Assembly (NCBI RefSeq): GCF_905171775.1 | Contig: NC_053499.1 | Span: forward strand, 79,762,315 to 79,826,314 | DNA from: Rana temporaria | Lineage: Eukaryota; Chordata; Amphibia; Anura; Ranidae | Length of the DNA: 64,000 nucleotides | Direction: 5' to 3' | Shown: positions 1 through 9,808 of the stretch, piece after piece | Numbering within the stretch: the stretch's first letter is position 1 | Layout of the letters: every line of letters starts with the position of its first letter | Notes under the pieces: generated by a model | The model's database searches: none | What the model was told of the DNA's origin: nothing | The model's input: the letters and a program-made list of their open reading frames with translations, nothing else | Position numbers and translations under genes: made by a program

Positions 1-200
1 TGTATTTTGAAATATACATTTTTTGCACACTGTCATTAATTTTTAGGCCACTCACCCTCACTGCCTAGATTGGATATTGCTTTCAGTCTTCACCCCTCCC
101 CAGTCACACAGCGCAGTCACCATCACTTATTTCATTCATCCTTTTTTGGTTAGGACCGATTTCAGGTGACTGCAGCAGTGCCCCCTAGGTTTATAGCACC
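1..200. other. unassigned left edge
   Basis: No coding pattern, repeat or boundary that I can support. The first recognisable L1 reading frame starts at about 219. The junction between this flank and the 5'-truncated L1-1 copy lies roughly at 160-220, but I see no diagnostic signal for it. Confidence 0.4.
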
Positions 201-218
201 GTTAGCGCGAGAGCCCTT

Positions 219-744
219 CCATTATAATAAATGCACTCTTAGAGGTGAATTGATCAAAATGGGAACCCAGCGTAAGAGGGACAGGGACAGAGACATCTTA
301 AAACTGACTGATAAGATTGCGAAGCTGGAAGCCCTTCATAAACAATCCCTGACGACAGAAACTGCGACTGAATTACTAGACGCTAGGACGACATTACAAC
401 AAACACTTAGGAAAAAAAATTACTATTAGCACAGAGACAAGACAGGCACGTTCTTGGCCAGAAGCCTGAAAGGCCCCAGATACAAAAATAATATCTCGGG
501 AAAAACAAACAAACAGGGAAAACTTGACGTGACAGACGATCTGATCGCCCAACACTTCCACAATTACAAACCACCAGACTCTCACGGAAATAGGAAACAA
601 GTTATACTTGATTACTTGACCTTCTCCAAACTCCCAAAACTTTCAGAGGCTAATAGCAAACTTTTGGACCAGTCGTTCAACACTTCAGAAGTTCAATTAG
701 CTATTAAAGATTTGAAGACAGGGAAGAGTCCAGGACCTGATGGT
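219..744 (+). pseudogene. L1-1 ORF2, endonuclease-RT linker fragment
   Basis: The charged helical segment from about 219 to 429 (ending near QQTLRKKNYY) resembles the equivalent linker of L1-3 at 29690-29850. A stop follows at 427-429. The reading frame then resumes in another frame from about 454 and runs to the RT-0 motif KSPGPDG at 721-743. The frame is cut there by the hAT-like insertion and continues at 3534. Deleting the insertion with one copy of the 8-bp duplication restores the L1 frame across the junction, ending in tyrosines typical of this LINE motif. Not functional: truncated, with a stop and frameshifts. Confidence 0.75.
737..744. repeat. 8-bp target-site duplication of hAT-1 (left)
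   Basis: The sequence ctgatggt here is repeated exactly at 3534-3541, immediately outside the CAGG...CCTG ends of the element. Confidence 0.85.
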
Positions 745-1384
745 CAGGCCCTTCGCTACAGGACAGGCAAAGCAAACAATTGCTTGGGGCCCCAAGCTAG
801 CCTGGGGCTCCCAACTCCCCCTTCCCAGGCTGTAGCGTGGCCGAGATCCTCCTGTCAGTCCGGCCGAGTACCCCATGGTACAGGAGATTCAGTGTCCTGT
901 TACCAGGCCGGACTGACAGGAAGTGCTCACTTACTTTCAGTCCGGCCGGGAACAGGAAACTGAATCTCCTGTACCGCTCGGGACCCGGCCGGCAGTGGTG
1001 TACTAAGGGGGGGCGGCCGCACTGGGGTGCCACACACTAGGGGGTGTCAGGTCGGTGCCCCCCTCCGTGACTGAAGCAGTGACAGCACCGGGGAGTGACT
1101 TTAGGCAGCTGCAGGGAGACTCGAGGCAGCTATTGTGATACCCCTATACAAAGGAGGGGGGATGCGTGGTGACATCCCCTCCTCTCACGGCCGCTGGCTG
1201 TCTGAGCGTCCCGGTCAGCGGTGTTCAGCACTTCTCATAGAACAGTTGATGTGAGTGTGACACAGTCACAGGCACATCCGAGTGAAGCCTCCTCCCCTTC
1301 TATCTGTTTATGTGTACAGAGGGGGGACCTTCTGTGCATGTGCCATCACCACGCTGATCTGCAGCATCTGAGCCTGAGGTACTG

Positions 1385-2240
1385 AATTGGGAGGGGGTCT
1401 CTGCACTGGGGGGGTCTCTGCACTGGGGGGGGGGGTGTTTCTGCACTGAGGGGGGTCTCTGCACTGGGGGGGGTCTCTGCACTGGGGGGGGTCTCTGCAC
1501 TGAGGGGGGTTTGTACTGAAGGGGGTCTCTGCACTGGGGGGCTTGCACTGAAGGGGGTCTTTGCACTGGGGGGTTTGCACTGAGGGGGGTAGCACTGGGA
1601 GGGGTGTGAACTAAAGGGGGGTCTGCACTGAAAAGAGTATGTGTAACATGCAGAGGGTCCAGAGCTATGGGGGCTGTGTAATGTAAAGGGGTCCAGAGGT
1701 GCAGGGTGTTGTGTAAAGGGGCCCAGAGGTGCAGGGTGTTGTGTAATGTAAAGGGGCCCAGAGGTGCAGGGTGCTGTGTAATGTAAATGGGTCCTGAGGT
1801 GCAAGGTGCTGTGTAATATAAAGTGGTCCTGAGGTGCAGTGCTATGTAATGTAAAGGGGTCCTGGGGTGCAAGGTGCTGTGTAATGTAAAGGGGTCCTGA
1901 GGTGCAAGGTGCTCTGTAATATAAAGGGGTCCTGAGGTGCAAGGTGCTGTGTAATGTAAAGGGGTCCAGAGGTGTGGGGGTGTCTCTGCACTGGGGGGTT
2001 TGCAATGAGGGGGGTCTCTGCACTGAAGGGGGTCTCTGCACTGGGGGGGGGTTGCACTGAAGGGGGTCACTGCACTGGGGGTGTTTGCACTGAAGGGGGT
2101 CTTTGCACTGAGGGGGGCTCTCTGCACTGAGGGGGGTCTCTGCACTGGGGGGTTGGCACTGAGGAGGGTCTCTGCACTGAGGGGGTTTGCACTGAAGGGG
2201 GTCTCTGCACTGAGGGGGTATGAACTGAAGGGGGGTCTGC
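1385..2240. repeat. G-rich minisatellite blocks inside hAT-2
   Basis: Two blocks (about 1385-1640 and 1980-2240) repeat a unit of about 15-18 bp built on ggggtctctgcactg. Between them (about 1660-1975) lies a second repeat type with a unit of about 33 bp built on tgtaatgtaaaggggtcc. The periods drift by a few bases because of variable G-runs. Confidence 0.85.
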
Positions 2241-2284
2241 AATGACCCCCTGCATGTTACAAGAGTCTGTGTAACATGCAGGGG

Positions 2285-2760
2285 GTCCAGAGCTATGGGG
2301 GGCTGTGTAATGTAAAGGGGTCCAGAGGTGCGGGGTGCAAAGGTTCAGGGTGCTGTGTAATGTAAAGGGGTGCAGAGGTGCAGGGGGCTGTGTAATGTAA
2401 AGGGGTGCAGAGGGCTGTGTAATGTAAAGGGATCCAGAAGTGCAGGGTGCCATTTAATGTAAAGGGGTGCAGGGGGCTGTGTAATGTAAGGGGTCCAGAG
2501 GTGCAGGGTGCTGTGTAATGTAAAGGGGTGCGGGGTGCTATTTAATGTAAAGGGGTGCAGGGGGCTGTGTAATGTAAAGGGGTCCATAAGTGCAGGGTGC
2601 TGTGTAATGTAAAGGGGTCCAGAGGTGCAGGGGGCTGTGTAATGTAAAGGGGTGCAGAGTGCTATTTAATGTAAAGGGGTGCATAGGGCTGTGTAATGTA
2701 AAGGGGTCCAGAAGTGCAGGGTGCTGTGTAATGTAAAGGGGTCCAGAGGTGCAGTTGTGG
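2285..2760. repeat. second minisatellite block inside hAT-2
   Basis: A further run of the gtgtaatgtaaaggggt / ccagaggtgcagggtgct unit, with units of roughly 26-35 bp. The same unit occurs at 1660-1975, so the two repeat types alternate in the order A-B-A-B across the element. Confidence 0.8.
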
Positions 2761-3162
2761 AGAGGGGGTACACAGTAGTAACAAAGAGATATTGAAGGAT
2801 GCAGAGGGCACAGTGGGGTGTTTTTACATTTTAACGTGGGGGGGGGTGCCAGATATTGGATCCGCCCTGGGTGCCAAATGCTCTAGGTACGCCCCTGCCG
2901 GCTGGTGTTCTGCCAAAAAAAGTTCCGCCCGGTGGATAAGGACACTTGTACTGCTCATGCGCGGCGCAGAGTCTCCGAAAATACGGCAGGACACCTGACT
3001 GACAGGAGGAAGAGGAGCTCGGCCATGCTACAGCCTACAGGTAAGAAGGTGTGCATGACACAATCAAAAGTTGTAACAAGTGATGCTATATGGTGATAGT
3101 AAGAGTCTCTCAGTGACTGTGAATAGAAAGAAGAGAGCTCATTGGCACAGCTGGGTGGATGG

Positions 3163-3273
3163 AAAGTTATCACAAAATGGTAAAATATGAATAAAAGCAA
3201 TGTGGGAAGCATAAAGCATCTTTATGCTTCCCACATTGCTTTTATTCATATTTTACCATTTTGTGATAACTTT
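3163..3273. repeat. perfect 54-bp hairpin
   Basis: Bases 3163-3216 are the exact reverse complement of 3220-3273, leaving a 3-nt loop (cat). I checked the arms base by base and found no mismatch. It lies inside hAT-1, downstream of the nested hAT-2, and no ORF uses it. Confidence 0.95.
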
Positions 3274-3533
3274 TATTGGCTATATTTTACACTAATTTGT
3301 AAGATATTTTTAGAAATAAACCTCATTGGTTGATCTACACCATATGGAGCCATCTGTTATATTTCATGCTATGCTGGAGCACTAGTGATTCATCTTGCCC
3401 CACCATCACCCTTTCCATCCACCCGACTGTTGGTTTTCTGCTTGCTGTGGTTCTGCGCTTTGCGTGCGTGCGTGCGGGGAGGGCCTCCATGTTAATTTTG
3501 CTTTGGGCTCCCTAATTCCTTCAAACGGCCCTG

Positions 3534-5926
3534 CTGATGGTTACTCCACCATTTATTACAAAACATTTGTAGAAATCCTAACTGCCCCCCTTACGACGGC
3601 CCTAATCTCTTTTTCCTCACCTAGAGACATTCCCCCCAACATTTTTATCAGCCCATATAGCAGTTATACCCAAACCAGATAAAGATCCCGCCCAATGCAC
3701 CAGCTACTGGCCAATATCCCTGCTTAACTTAGACGTCAAACTTATGGCCAAAATTTTGGCCAACAGACTCAAATCCCTACTGCATATACTGATAGGTCCA
3801 GAATAGGTGGGCTTTATGCCGGGTAGAGAGGCAAGGGACAACATTATGAAGTCACTCAACCTAATTTATGTGGTTAGGAAGTGAAAGATCGGGGGTTTTC
3901 TCCTGTGTACGGACGCTGAAAAGTCCTTCGATCGAGTAGCGTGGGATTTTCTGATGGAGACCTGCAGATTTGTTGGTATGGGGGAACACATGCTTTCTTG
4001 GATTTCAGCACTTTACAGGAACCCATCAGCTAAATAAAAAAATCAACAACTCCCTCTCGCATACGGTGTTTATTACTAACGGCACTAGGCAGGGCTGCCC
4101 CTTTTCACCAATCCTTTTCATCCTCACGCTTGAACCATTAATTAGGACTTTGTTGTCAAATCAGGACGTCCAGGGTTTCCACATAGCAAACAAGGAATAT
4201 AAGGTAGCCACATACGCGGATGATCTTTTGTTCTTCCTGACTAAGCCGCACATTTCTTTACCAAATTTGATGAAGGAATTCTCTAGATTTGGTTATGTGT
4301 CCAACCTAAAAATTAACTATAGCAAATCCGAAATATTGAACATCACCATTCCTGACTCAGCCCTTTTAGACCTACGTAGAAACTGCCCTTTTAAGTAGGA
4401 AACTTCTGCGCTCAAATATTTGGGGATCTGGCTTACCCCTCATGTTTCACAGATTTTTGAAAAAAAAACATTCCCCTTCTTAAGGCCATACAGACAGACC
4501 TATCCCCCTGGCACCCGAGAAACTTCTTGTGGTTCGGCAGGGCAGCCATTTGAAAGATGACTATCTTGCCCAGAATTCTTTATTTGCTCAGAGCTTTGCC
4601 GATAAAAATTCCTTCAAGCTTTTTCAAATCTTTACAATCAACCTAAATGAGCTTTGTTTGGGCCCATAAACGCCCACGCATTAAGTTCTCCCTTCTGACG
4701 AGACCCAAATACCAAGGGGGAATGGGCCTTCCCGATTTTAGGAAATACTATCAGGCGTCGCACATCACCAGAATTATTGATTGGCATTGCCACTCTGACC
4801 TCAAAGATTGGATTTAGTTGGAAAACGATTTGTGCCTGGTACCCTTGAAATACTCGCCTTGGATCCCTGAGAAAAAATGTCCTTTAGATCTGAAACAACA
4901 CCCCTTAATACACACCTCCCTTGCCATTTTCCATGGGCTAACTAAAAACTCGGAACTCTCGAGTACACTGAGTCCGCTTACTCCTCTCCAGAATAACCCG
5001 GATTTTCCACCGGGAGTAAAAACCGGCTTCTACAATCCTCTAACCCGAATTTCACAATCCTCACCAAACATTGCTTCGCTTCCAGGGTTCTCAGATGAAA
5101 AGCTTCCCTACGCTTAAAACTGATATCCCCTTGTCAGACTTGCCGCTCTGGACTTATTTCCAAATCAGAAGCTTTGTTAACACCTCTTGTAATAAGAGCC
5201 ATTTTACCAGACAACCAACAGAGATGGAATCAGTGTGCCTGGAGGGTGATCATATTCAGAAGGCCACCTCGCTAGCATATGCCTGGCTGCAAAACTCTAA
5301 ACAATCATCCACTGACAGATTCAGAGAAAACTGGTCTAAGGACTTAGGTTTGGTTCTAACTGATAAGCAATCGGGGAGAGCCTGTGTCTTGGCGCACAAA
5401 TGCTCACTTAGTACAAGGACTCAAGAAACGTCCTACAAATTACTAACGCAATGGTATGCCACACCAGCCAAGCTGCATAAATGGTTCCCTCAAACTTCAG
5501 AGCTATGTTGGCGTTGTCGGGGGGCTCGGGGCACCCTTTTTTACATTTGGTGGGAATGCCCTCGGATATCTTCGTACTGGTCAAAGGTAAAGAAAATTAT
5601 CCGCCAAATTACAGACACCACGCTGAAGCTGGATGTGGCGTGCTGTGTACTCCATGTCACTAGTTACTCTTTTAAAAAATACAAAAATTCTTTGTCTAAA
5701 CACCTGCTAAACGCAGCCAAAGCCCTGATTCCGTTGTTCTGGAAAATCCATGAACGTCCCGTCCATTAAAGATTGGATGTACAGGATTAAGGATATCTGT
5801 GACATGGAGGAGACGATAGCTCAGTCCAATGATTCAGTTGAGGTGTATCACGAGACCTGGTCTCCCTGGATTGTCTTTAGGTACTCACAGGATTACGAAG
5901 ATTTAATAGCAGATTTGTTGGATTGA
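3534..5926 (+). pseudogene. L1-1 ORF2, reverse transcriptase and C-terminal region
   Basis: Recognisable L1 RT landmarks appear in order. There is an ITLIPKPDKDP-like region near 3660-3700, now frameshifted, and a GFMPGREARDN-like segment near 3810-3840. The NGTRQGCPFSPILF motif lies near 4080-4120. The catalytic YADD is encoded at 4213-4224. The C-terminal cysteine-rich motif CWRCRGARGT followed by WWECP is at about 5503-5560. At least four stops or frameshifts break it (for example the stop after 4396), so no polymerase could be made. The coding sequence ends near 5926 and an A/T-rich 3'UTR follows. Confidence 0.8.
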
Positions 5927-6426
5927 GCCTCACCTATTGGGGACTTTTTTACCTTTTTTTCCTGTCTGGACTGACACATATAGCTAGATTCAGGTAGATG
6001 GGAGCATATTTTGTGCCGGCGTAACGCAACGTATATGTGCTACGCCGGCAAAAGTCAGAGAGCATAATACATGATTCACAAAGCACTTGCTCTCCAAGTT
6101 GCGCCGGCGTAGCCTAAATTTGAAGGCGTAAGCTGGTGTAAGTGGGTGTGAACTTATGCAAATGATGGCCTGAGCGTGGAGCAGTGGATTACGCCAGGCA
6201 TATCTTCAACGGAGCATGCGCAGTGATGTCAAAGTATGATCGCTTCCTTGTGTGCATGCTCACAACTGCGCCGGACCAACTTCCTGGTATACGCCGGCCT
6301 ACCGACTTACGCCGAGCGCATAAATACGCCCAAACATGCGCCCGTCCGACGCAAAATTACATCCTGCTTTTTCCCCCCCTGAGCAAGGTAATTTTGCTGG
6401 TCCTTAGTTCATTCTTTTGCTGTACT

Positions 6427-7295
6427 ATGGCTTCTCCAGTCAGCAAGAGAAAGAGGAATTTTTCTCCACAGGAGAGGGCAATTGTGATTTCTGCTATGGA
6501 GCAATATGATCGCTTCCTCCATGGTGAGGAGAGTCGCGATACCACCCACGCCAGGAAGCAAGAAATCCTGGATACAATTGCCACTCAGGTAAATGCACTT
6601 GGCAATGCCACCCGCAGTGGCAAGGATATCAACAAAAAAATAAATGACCTGAGGCTCCGTGTGAGGGAGAACCTTACGGCCATTCGTAAGCACCAGTGGC
6701 ACGGGGGGTGGACCACCCTGCAACATTGTGTTGACCCCGGATGAGGAGAAGGTCGCCCAGTGTATGGAGAGGGAGCATTTGGAGGGAGTTGAGGGGTTTG
6801 ATTCCCGGGATGATGCCTCGAGGACAGGTAAGTGTTTTATATCCCCTATCTGGTGTGTAGCATGTGAGGGGGTGAAAGGGAACATGTGACAAGTGTGTGG
6901 GTCCCCCAACATGTGACTGCTTTATGTCATCCACAGATGTGCAGGATGGAGCGGGCCCATCTGGTGGCGGTGGCCATCCCACCACATCGTCCCCGGAGCA
7001 GCCTCAGCAAGACCCCCAAGATCCTGTGGTGGAGGGGACTGTCCACACTTCTCCTCTCGAGGAGGTGGTGGAGGAGTCAGTGGACCTTGGGCAGATTGGG
7101 CTCATTATAGAGGAGTCCAGTTTTATGGCTGGGCCCTCTCACACCTCCACCCCCATGAGGGGAAGCACCTCTGCGTCTCCCACCAGCAGGGCAACCACCT
7201 CAAGGGGCTCCCCATACACCTGCTCGATTGTGTCTACTGCCCCAAGAAAGGCGACACGTAAGACGAGGGGTGTACCCATCAGTGTCCAGGACTAG
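6427..7295 (+). pseudogene. Harbinger Myb/SANT-like DNA-binding protein, two exons, frameshifted
   Basis: In Harbinger elements this accessory protein helps bring the transposase to the nucleus and the element ends. The ATG at 6427 opens MASPVSKRKRNFS followed by a Myb/SANT-like trihelical domain of about 85 residues (W/F-rich helices, NKKINDLRLRV). A 1-nt indel at a G run near 6701-6706 shifts the frame. The downstream frame (TPDEEKVAQCMER) continues to a splice donor acag|gtaagt at 6827/6828. The acceptor ccacag ends at 6936. Exon 2 continues in phase 1 and encodes an acidic, Ser/Thr/Pro-rich tail, TDVQDGAGPSGGGG onwards. The stop at 7293-7295 lies at the edge of the AT-rich array, and the probable next coding segment lies beyond it. 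Confidence 0.7.
6828..6936 (+). other. spliceosomal intron in Harbinger Myb-like gene
   Basis: The 109-nt intron has a consensus donor GTAAGT, a CAG acceptor and coding continuity in phase 1 (ACA G|AT GTG). It supports a eukaryotic, spliced gene inside the transposon. Confidence 0.7.
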
Positions 7296-8235
7296 ACATG
7301 TGCACTGCCAAAAAATTAGTTTTTTTCGTTTGTTATTTTCTTTTTTTTTTTCTTTTTTCGGAAAATTGGGAATATAAAAAAAAAAAAACGTTTTTGTTTC
7401 ATTCCTTTTTTTTTTTTTCCAAATTTTTTTTAAGTTTTATTTGTTTTTTTGCTTTTTTCGTAAGTTCGTAAATTCGGAAAATTTCGGAATTCGGATTTCC
7501 GAAAAAGCAAAAAACGAATAAAACGAAAAAACAAAATTTCCGAAAAAAACGAATGAAACGAAAATTAAAAAAATAATTTTCGGAAATTCAAAAAATTCGG
7601 AAAATTTCGGAAATGAAAAAATTCGGAAGTACGAAAACATTTTAATTCGAAATTTCTAAAATTCGAAAATAAAAAAAAACGAAAATTCCACAATTTCGGA
7701 AACTCCACAATTTCGAAAATTCAGATTTTTTTTATTTTCGAATTTAAATTTTTATTATTTTTCGAATTTTCGAATTTTTTAAAAATCGAAATTTCGAAAA
7801 TGAAAAATTCCAAAAATCGAAATTTCGAAAATTAGAAAATTTGGAATTTCGAAAATTAGAAAATTCGGAATTTCGAAAATTAGAAAATTCGGAATTTCGA
7901 AAATTAGAAAATTCGGAATTTCGAAAATTAGAAATTTCGAAAATTCATAAATTCGAAAATTCGAAAATTCGAAAAATAAAAAAAATCGAAAATTCGAAAA
8001 TTTAAAATTTCGAAATTCGAAAATTTAAAAATTCGAAAATTTAAAAATTCGAAAATTTAAAAATTCGAAAATTTAAAAATTCGAAAATTTAAAAATTCGA
8101 AAATTTAAAAATTCGAAAGAAATACGAAAAATGTTCGTATTTCCGAAAATCCGAATTTCCGAAATTCGGAAATACGAAAATTCGGGAATTAAAAATTCAG
8201 AAATTCGTGAATTAAAAAATTCGGAAACTCGAAAT
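7296..8235. repeat. AT-rich ttcgaaaat-type tandem array
   Basis: About 940 bp made of A, T and periodic TTCG/CGAA motifs. Several sub-blocks repeat a short unit. Examples are gaaaattagaaaattcggaa (7840-7930) and aaaattcgaaaatttaaaa (8010-8120, unit about 16 bp). The left part is the T-rich inverse of the right part, so the block could fold back. No ORF of significance. It separates exon 2 of the Myb-like gene from its likely downstream segment. Confidence 0.85.
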
Positions 8236-8246
8236 TTCGGAAGTCT

Positions 8247-8375
8247 GCATCATGGGGTCTGCATCATGGGGTCGGACAGTCATGCCTGACACCCATGTCC
8301 CTCACCAATCAGCCATCTGTTGGGATGGTGCTTTAACGGTATATGAAGCTGTCGTGGCTGGACCCTGGGTGTTTG
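8247..8375. repeat. partial duplicate of Harbinger transposase exon/intron region
   Basis: The stretch from tctgcatcatggggtcggac to ctgggtgtttggc here closely matches 9410-9555, which holds the transposase intron and the end of exon A. The copy lacks an internal segment present at 9460-9490 (around the tgtccctgtacacg sequence). It lies directly right of the AT-rich array, so duplication during insertion or repair is likely. Confidence 0.7.
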
Positions 8376-8380
8376 GCTGA

Positions 8381-8500
8381 GGCCAACAGTGTGCTAACAC
8401 GCATTGCCGTAGCGTTGGAGGGCATGCAAGCAACATCTGCCAGGAGCGACAGCCGATGTGATGCAACACCCCCCCACCCCAGTCGTCGCCATGACTCTTG
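8381..8500 (+). pseudogene. probable C-terminal coding segment of the Harbinger Myb-like protein
   Basis: One frame reads NSVLTRIAVALEGMQATS, resembling the C-terminal helix (leucine-rich, RIxxALExMQ) found at the end of Harbinger Myb-like proteins. It lies downstream of exon 2 on the same strand, after the AT-rich array. I could not confirm a splice acceptor beyond the AG before GCCAAC near 8380. Confidence 0.45.
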
Positions 8501-8978
8501 AGGAGCCGAACCCTGGGTACAAGGCCTGGCCCACGAGAGGGCAAATGACTCTCTGGATGTATGCCGCTCAGACTATGAGCTTTATTTTTGTTTTGAGAGA
8601 CGTGCACAGATGGATGTGCCGTCCTCCTGTAAGGACATGCCATGTCAGACAATGGCATGATCCCTCTTTTTTTTTTTTTCACTGCACACGGTCAGGAGTG
8701 CAGGCTACAGTGTGACTGGTGTGTAAATGTGTGGGTGACATTCCTGCCAGCAAGGCGTGTCACCTTGGGTCGTCGGGGAGAGGTTATCCCCACGACCGTG
8801 TGAATGTGGTATAAATGGACAGCAATATCATTGGGGCCTTTGCGTGGCGTTGCTTCTCCCAAGTCCCGTGTGGTGGATTTGGGCTAAACCAATGCGAGGT
8901 GGATGTGGTGTGTGTGAGCTAGGGACCACAGTGGTGTGCATGCGTGCATTGTCCGTGTGCCATGATGAATGTGTGTGT

Positions 8979-9352
8979 TTAACATGCAAAGATGCGTTCC
9001 ACGAGGCAACTCCTGACTGCTGTTCCCTCAGCAGACGGGGTAGCCTTGGGCAGGGGGGGACTGTCTGGTTCGGGGGTCAGGTCATCACATATGTCAATCT
9101 CCAAGCCCTTTCTCATGCTGTAGTTGTGCAGCACGCAACATGCACCGATGATCTGGCACACAAAGTTTGGGGAATACAACAGGGTCCCCCCGGACTTATC
9201 CAGGCATCGGAAACGGGACTTCAGGATGCCAAATATGCGCTCCACCACTGCACGGGTGCGTATGTGTGCAGAATTGTATCTCCTCTGGCCTCTGGTTTGG
9301 GGATTCCGGTATGGAGTCAGGAGATGGGGCCCAAGTGCATATGCCGAGTCAC
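8979..9352 (-). pseudogene. Harbinger (HARBI1-type) transposase, exon B
   Basis: This exon encodes the C-terminal part of a DDE nuclease. It opens GDSAYALGPHLLTPYRNP and then carries the conserved AVVERIFGILKSRFRCLD, which contains the third catalytic acid (E of VER). It continues with the conserved helix IIGACCVLHN. The acceptor (ttccag) lies at 9353-9358 on the - strand. It joins exon A in phase 1, giving the family's G-D-S. The stop codon is at the 8979 end. This exon looks intact on its own. The inactive state comes from exon A and from loss of the N-terminus. Confidence 0.8.
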
Positions 9353-9452
9353 CTGGAAGGGAAAAGACAGGAGGATGTTAGTCGTGCATGTGCCCCTCGT
9401 GATGTCTGCATCATGGGGTCGGACAGTCATGCTTGACACCCATGTCACTCAC

Positions 9453-9808
9453 CAACCAGCCAGCTGTCCCTGTACACGTTCTGTTTGAATTGGGATGTTG
9501 CTTTTACGGTATATGTAGCTGTCGTGGCTGTCCCCTGGGTGTTTGGCACGGACGTGCCATATGAGGCATTGGGCATCCGCTATCACCTGTATGTTGATGG
9601 ATTGCCACTGCTTACGATTGCGGTATATGTGTTCTGTGGCACGGGGGGGGTGTAGTGCCACATGTGTGCAATAAATGGCCCCCACGGTGCATGGGAATCC
9701 TGCAATTCTGTAGAAATCTTCCGTTGCCTTCTGCTGCAGATGCTGCTGGGTGGGTCTGATGAAGTGGTGGGACATGCATCTGAGGATTGCGGGGACAACC
9801 TGGTGCAC
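9453..9808 (-). pseudogene. Harbinger transposase, exon A, catalytic Asp lost
   Basis: This is the central DDE region. VGAIYCTHVALHPP corresponds to the family motif GAIDCTHV, so the first catalytic aspartate is tyrosine (codon TAT at 9671-9673 read on -). The second acidic motif, HPGDSHDSYI, is present. A 1-nt indel near the sequence encoding KSNIPIQ shifts the frame before the splice donor gtgagtg at 9452. Upstream coding sequence is absent because a Penelope element begins at about 9809. The gene is doubly dead: catalytic mutation and truncation. Confidence 0.8.

Larger units (their letters stand above)
993..2897. mobile_element. nested hAT-like element hAT-2 filled with minisatellite
   Basis: The left end is CAGTGGTGTACTAAGG. 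The right end, read on the other strand, is CAGGGGCGTACCTAGAG, so the termini are similar inverted repeats. The flanks ccggccgg (985-992) and ccggctgg (2898-2905) match at 7 of 8 positions, consistent with an aged hAT duplication. The interior from about 1385 to 2760 is almost entirely tandem repeat and has no transposase. The long ORFs here are repeat-driven and are not genes. Confidence 0.7.
745..3533. mobile_element. hAT-like element hAT-1 (non-autonomous)
   Basis: The 2.8-kb insertion is flanked by a perfect 8-bp duplication, ctgatggt, at 737-744 and 3534-3541. Its ends begin CAGGCCC and, read from the other strand, CAGGGCCG. An 8-bp duplication with CAGG...CCTG ends is typical of the hAT superfamily. 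There is no transposase ORF. Inside are an imperfect inverted repeat (about 826-868 against about 2990-3038), a perfect 54-bp hairpin at 3163-3273, and a second nested hAT-like element at 993-2897. The insertion interrupts the RT domain of L1-1, so it is younger than that LINE. Confidence 0.8.

Noticed and set aside
1300..2242. ORFs of 281 and 298 residues on the - strand
   Set aside because: Encoded by the gggtctctgcactg and aatgtaaaggggtcc minisatellites in hAT-2; they are translations of tandem repeats.
8757..9488. 243-residue + strand ORF
   Set aside because: Antisense to the Harbinger transposase exons, which have clear DDE-family residues on the - strand.
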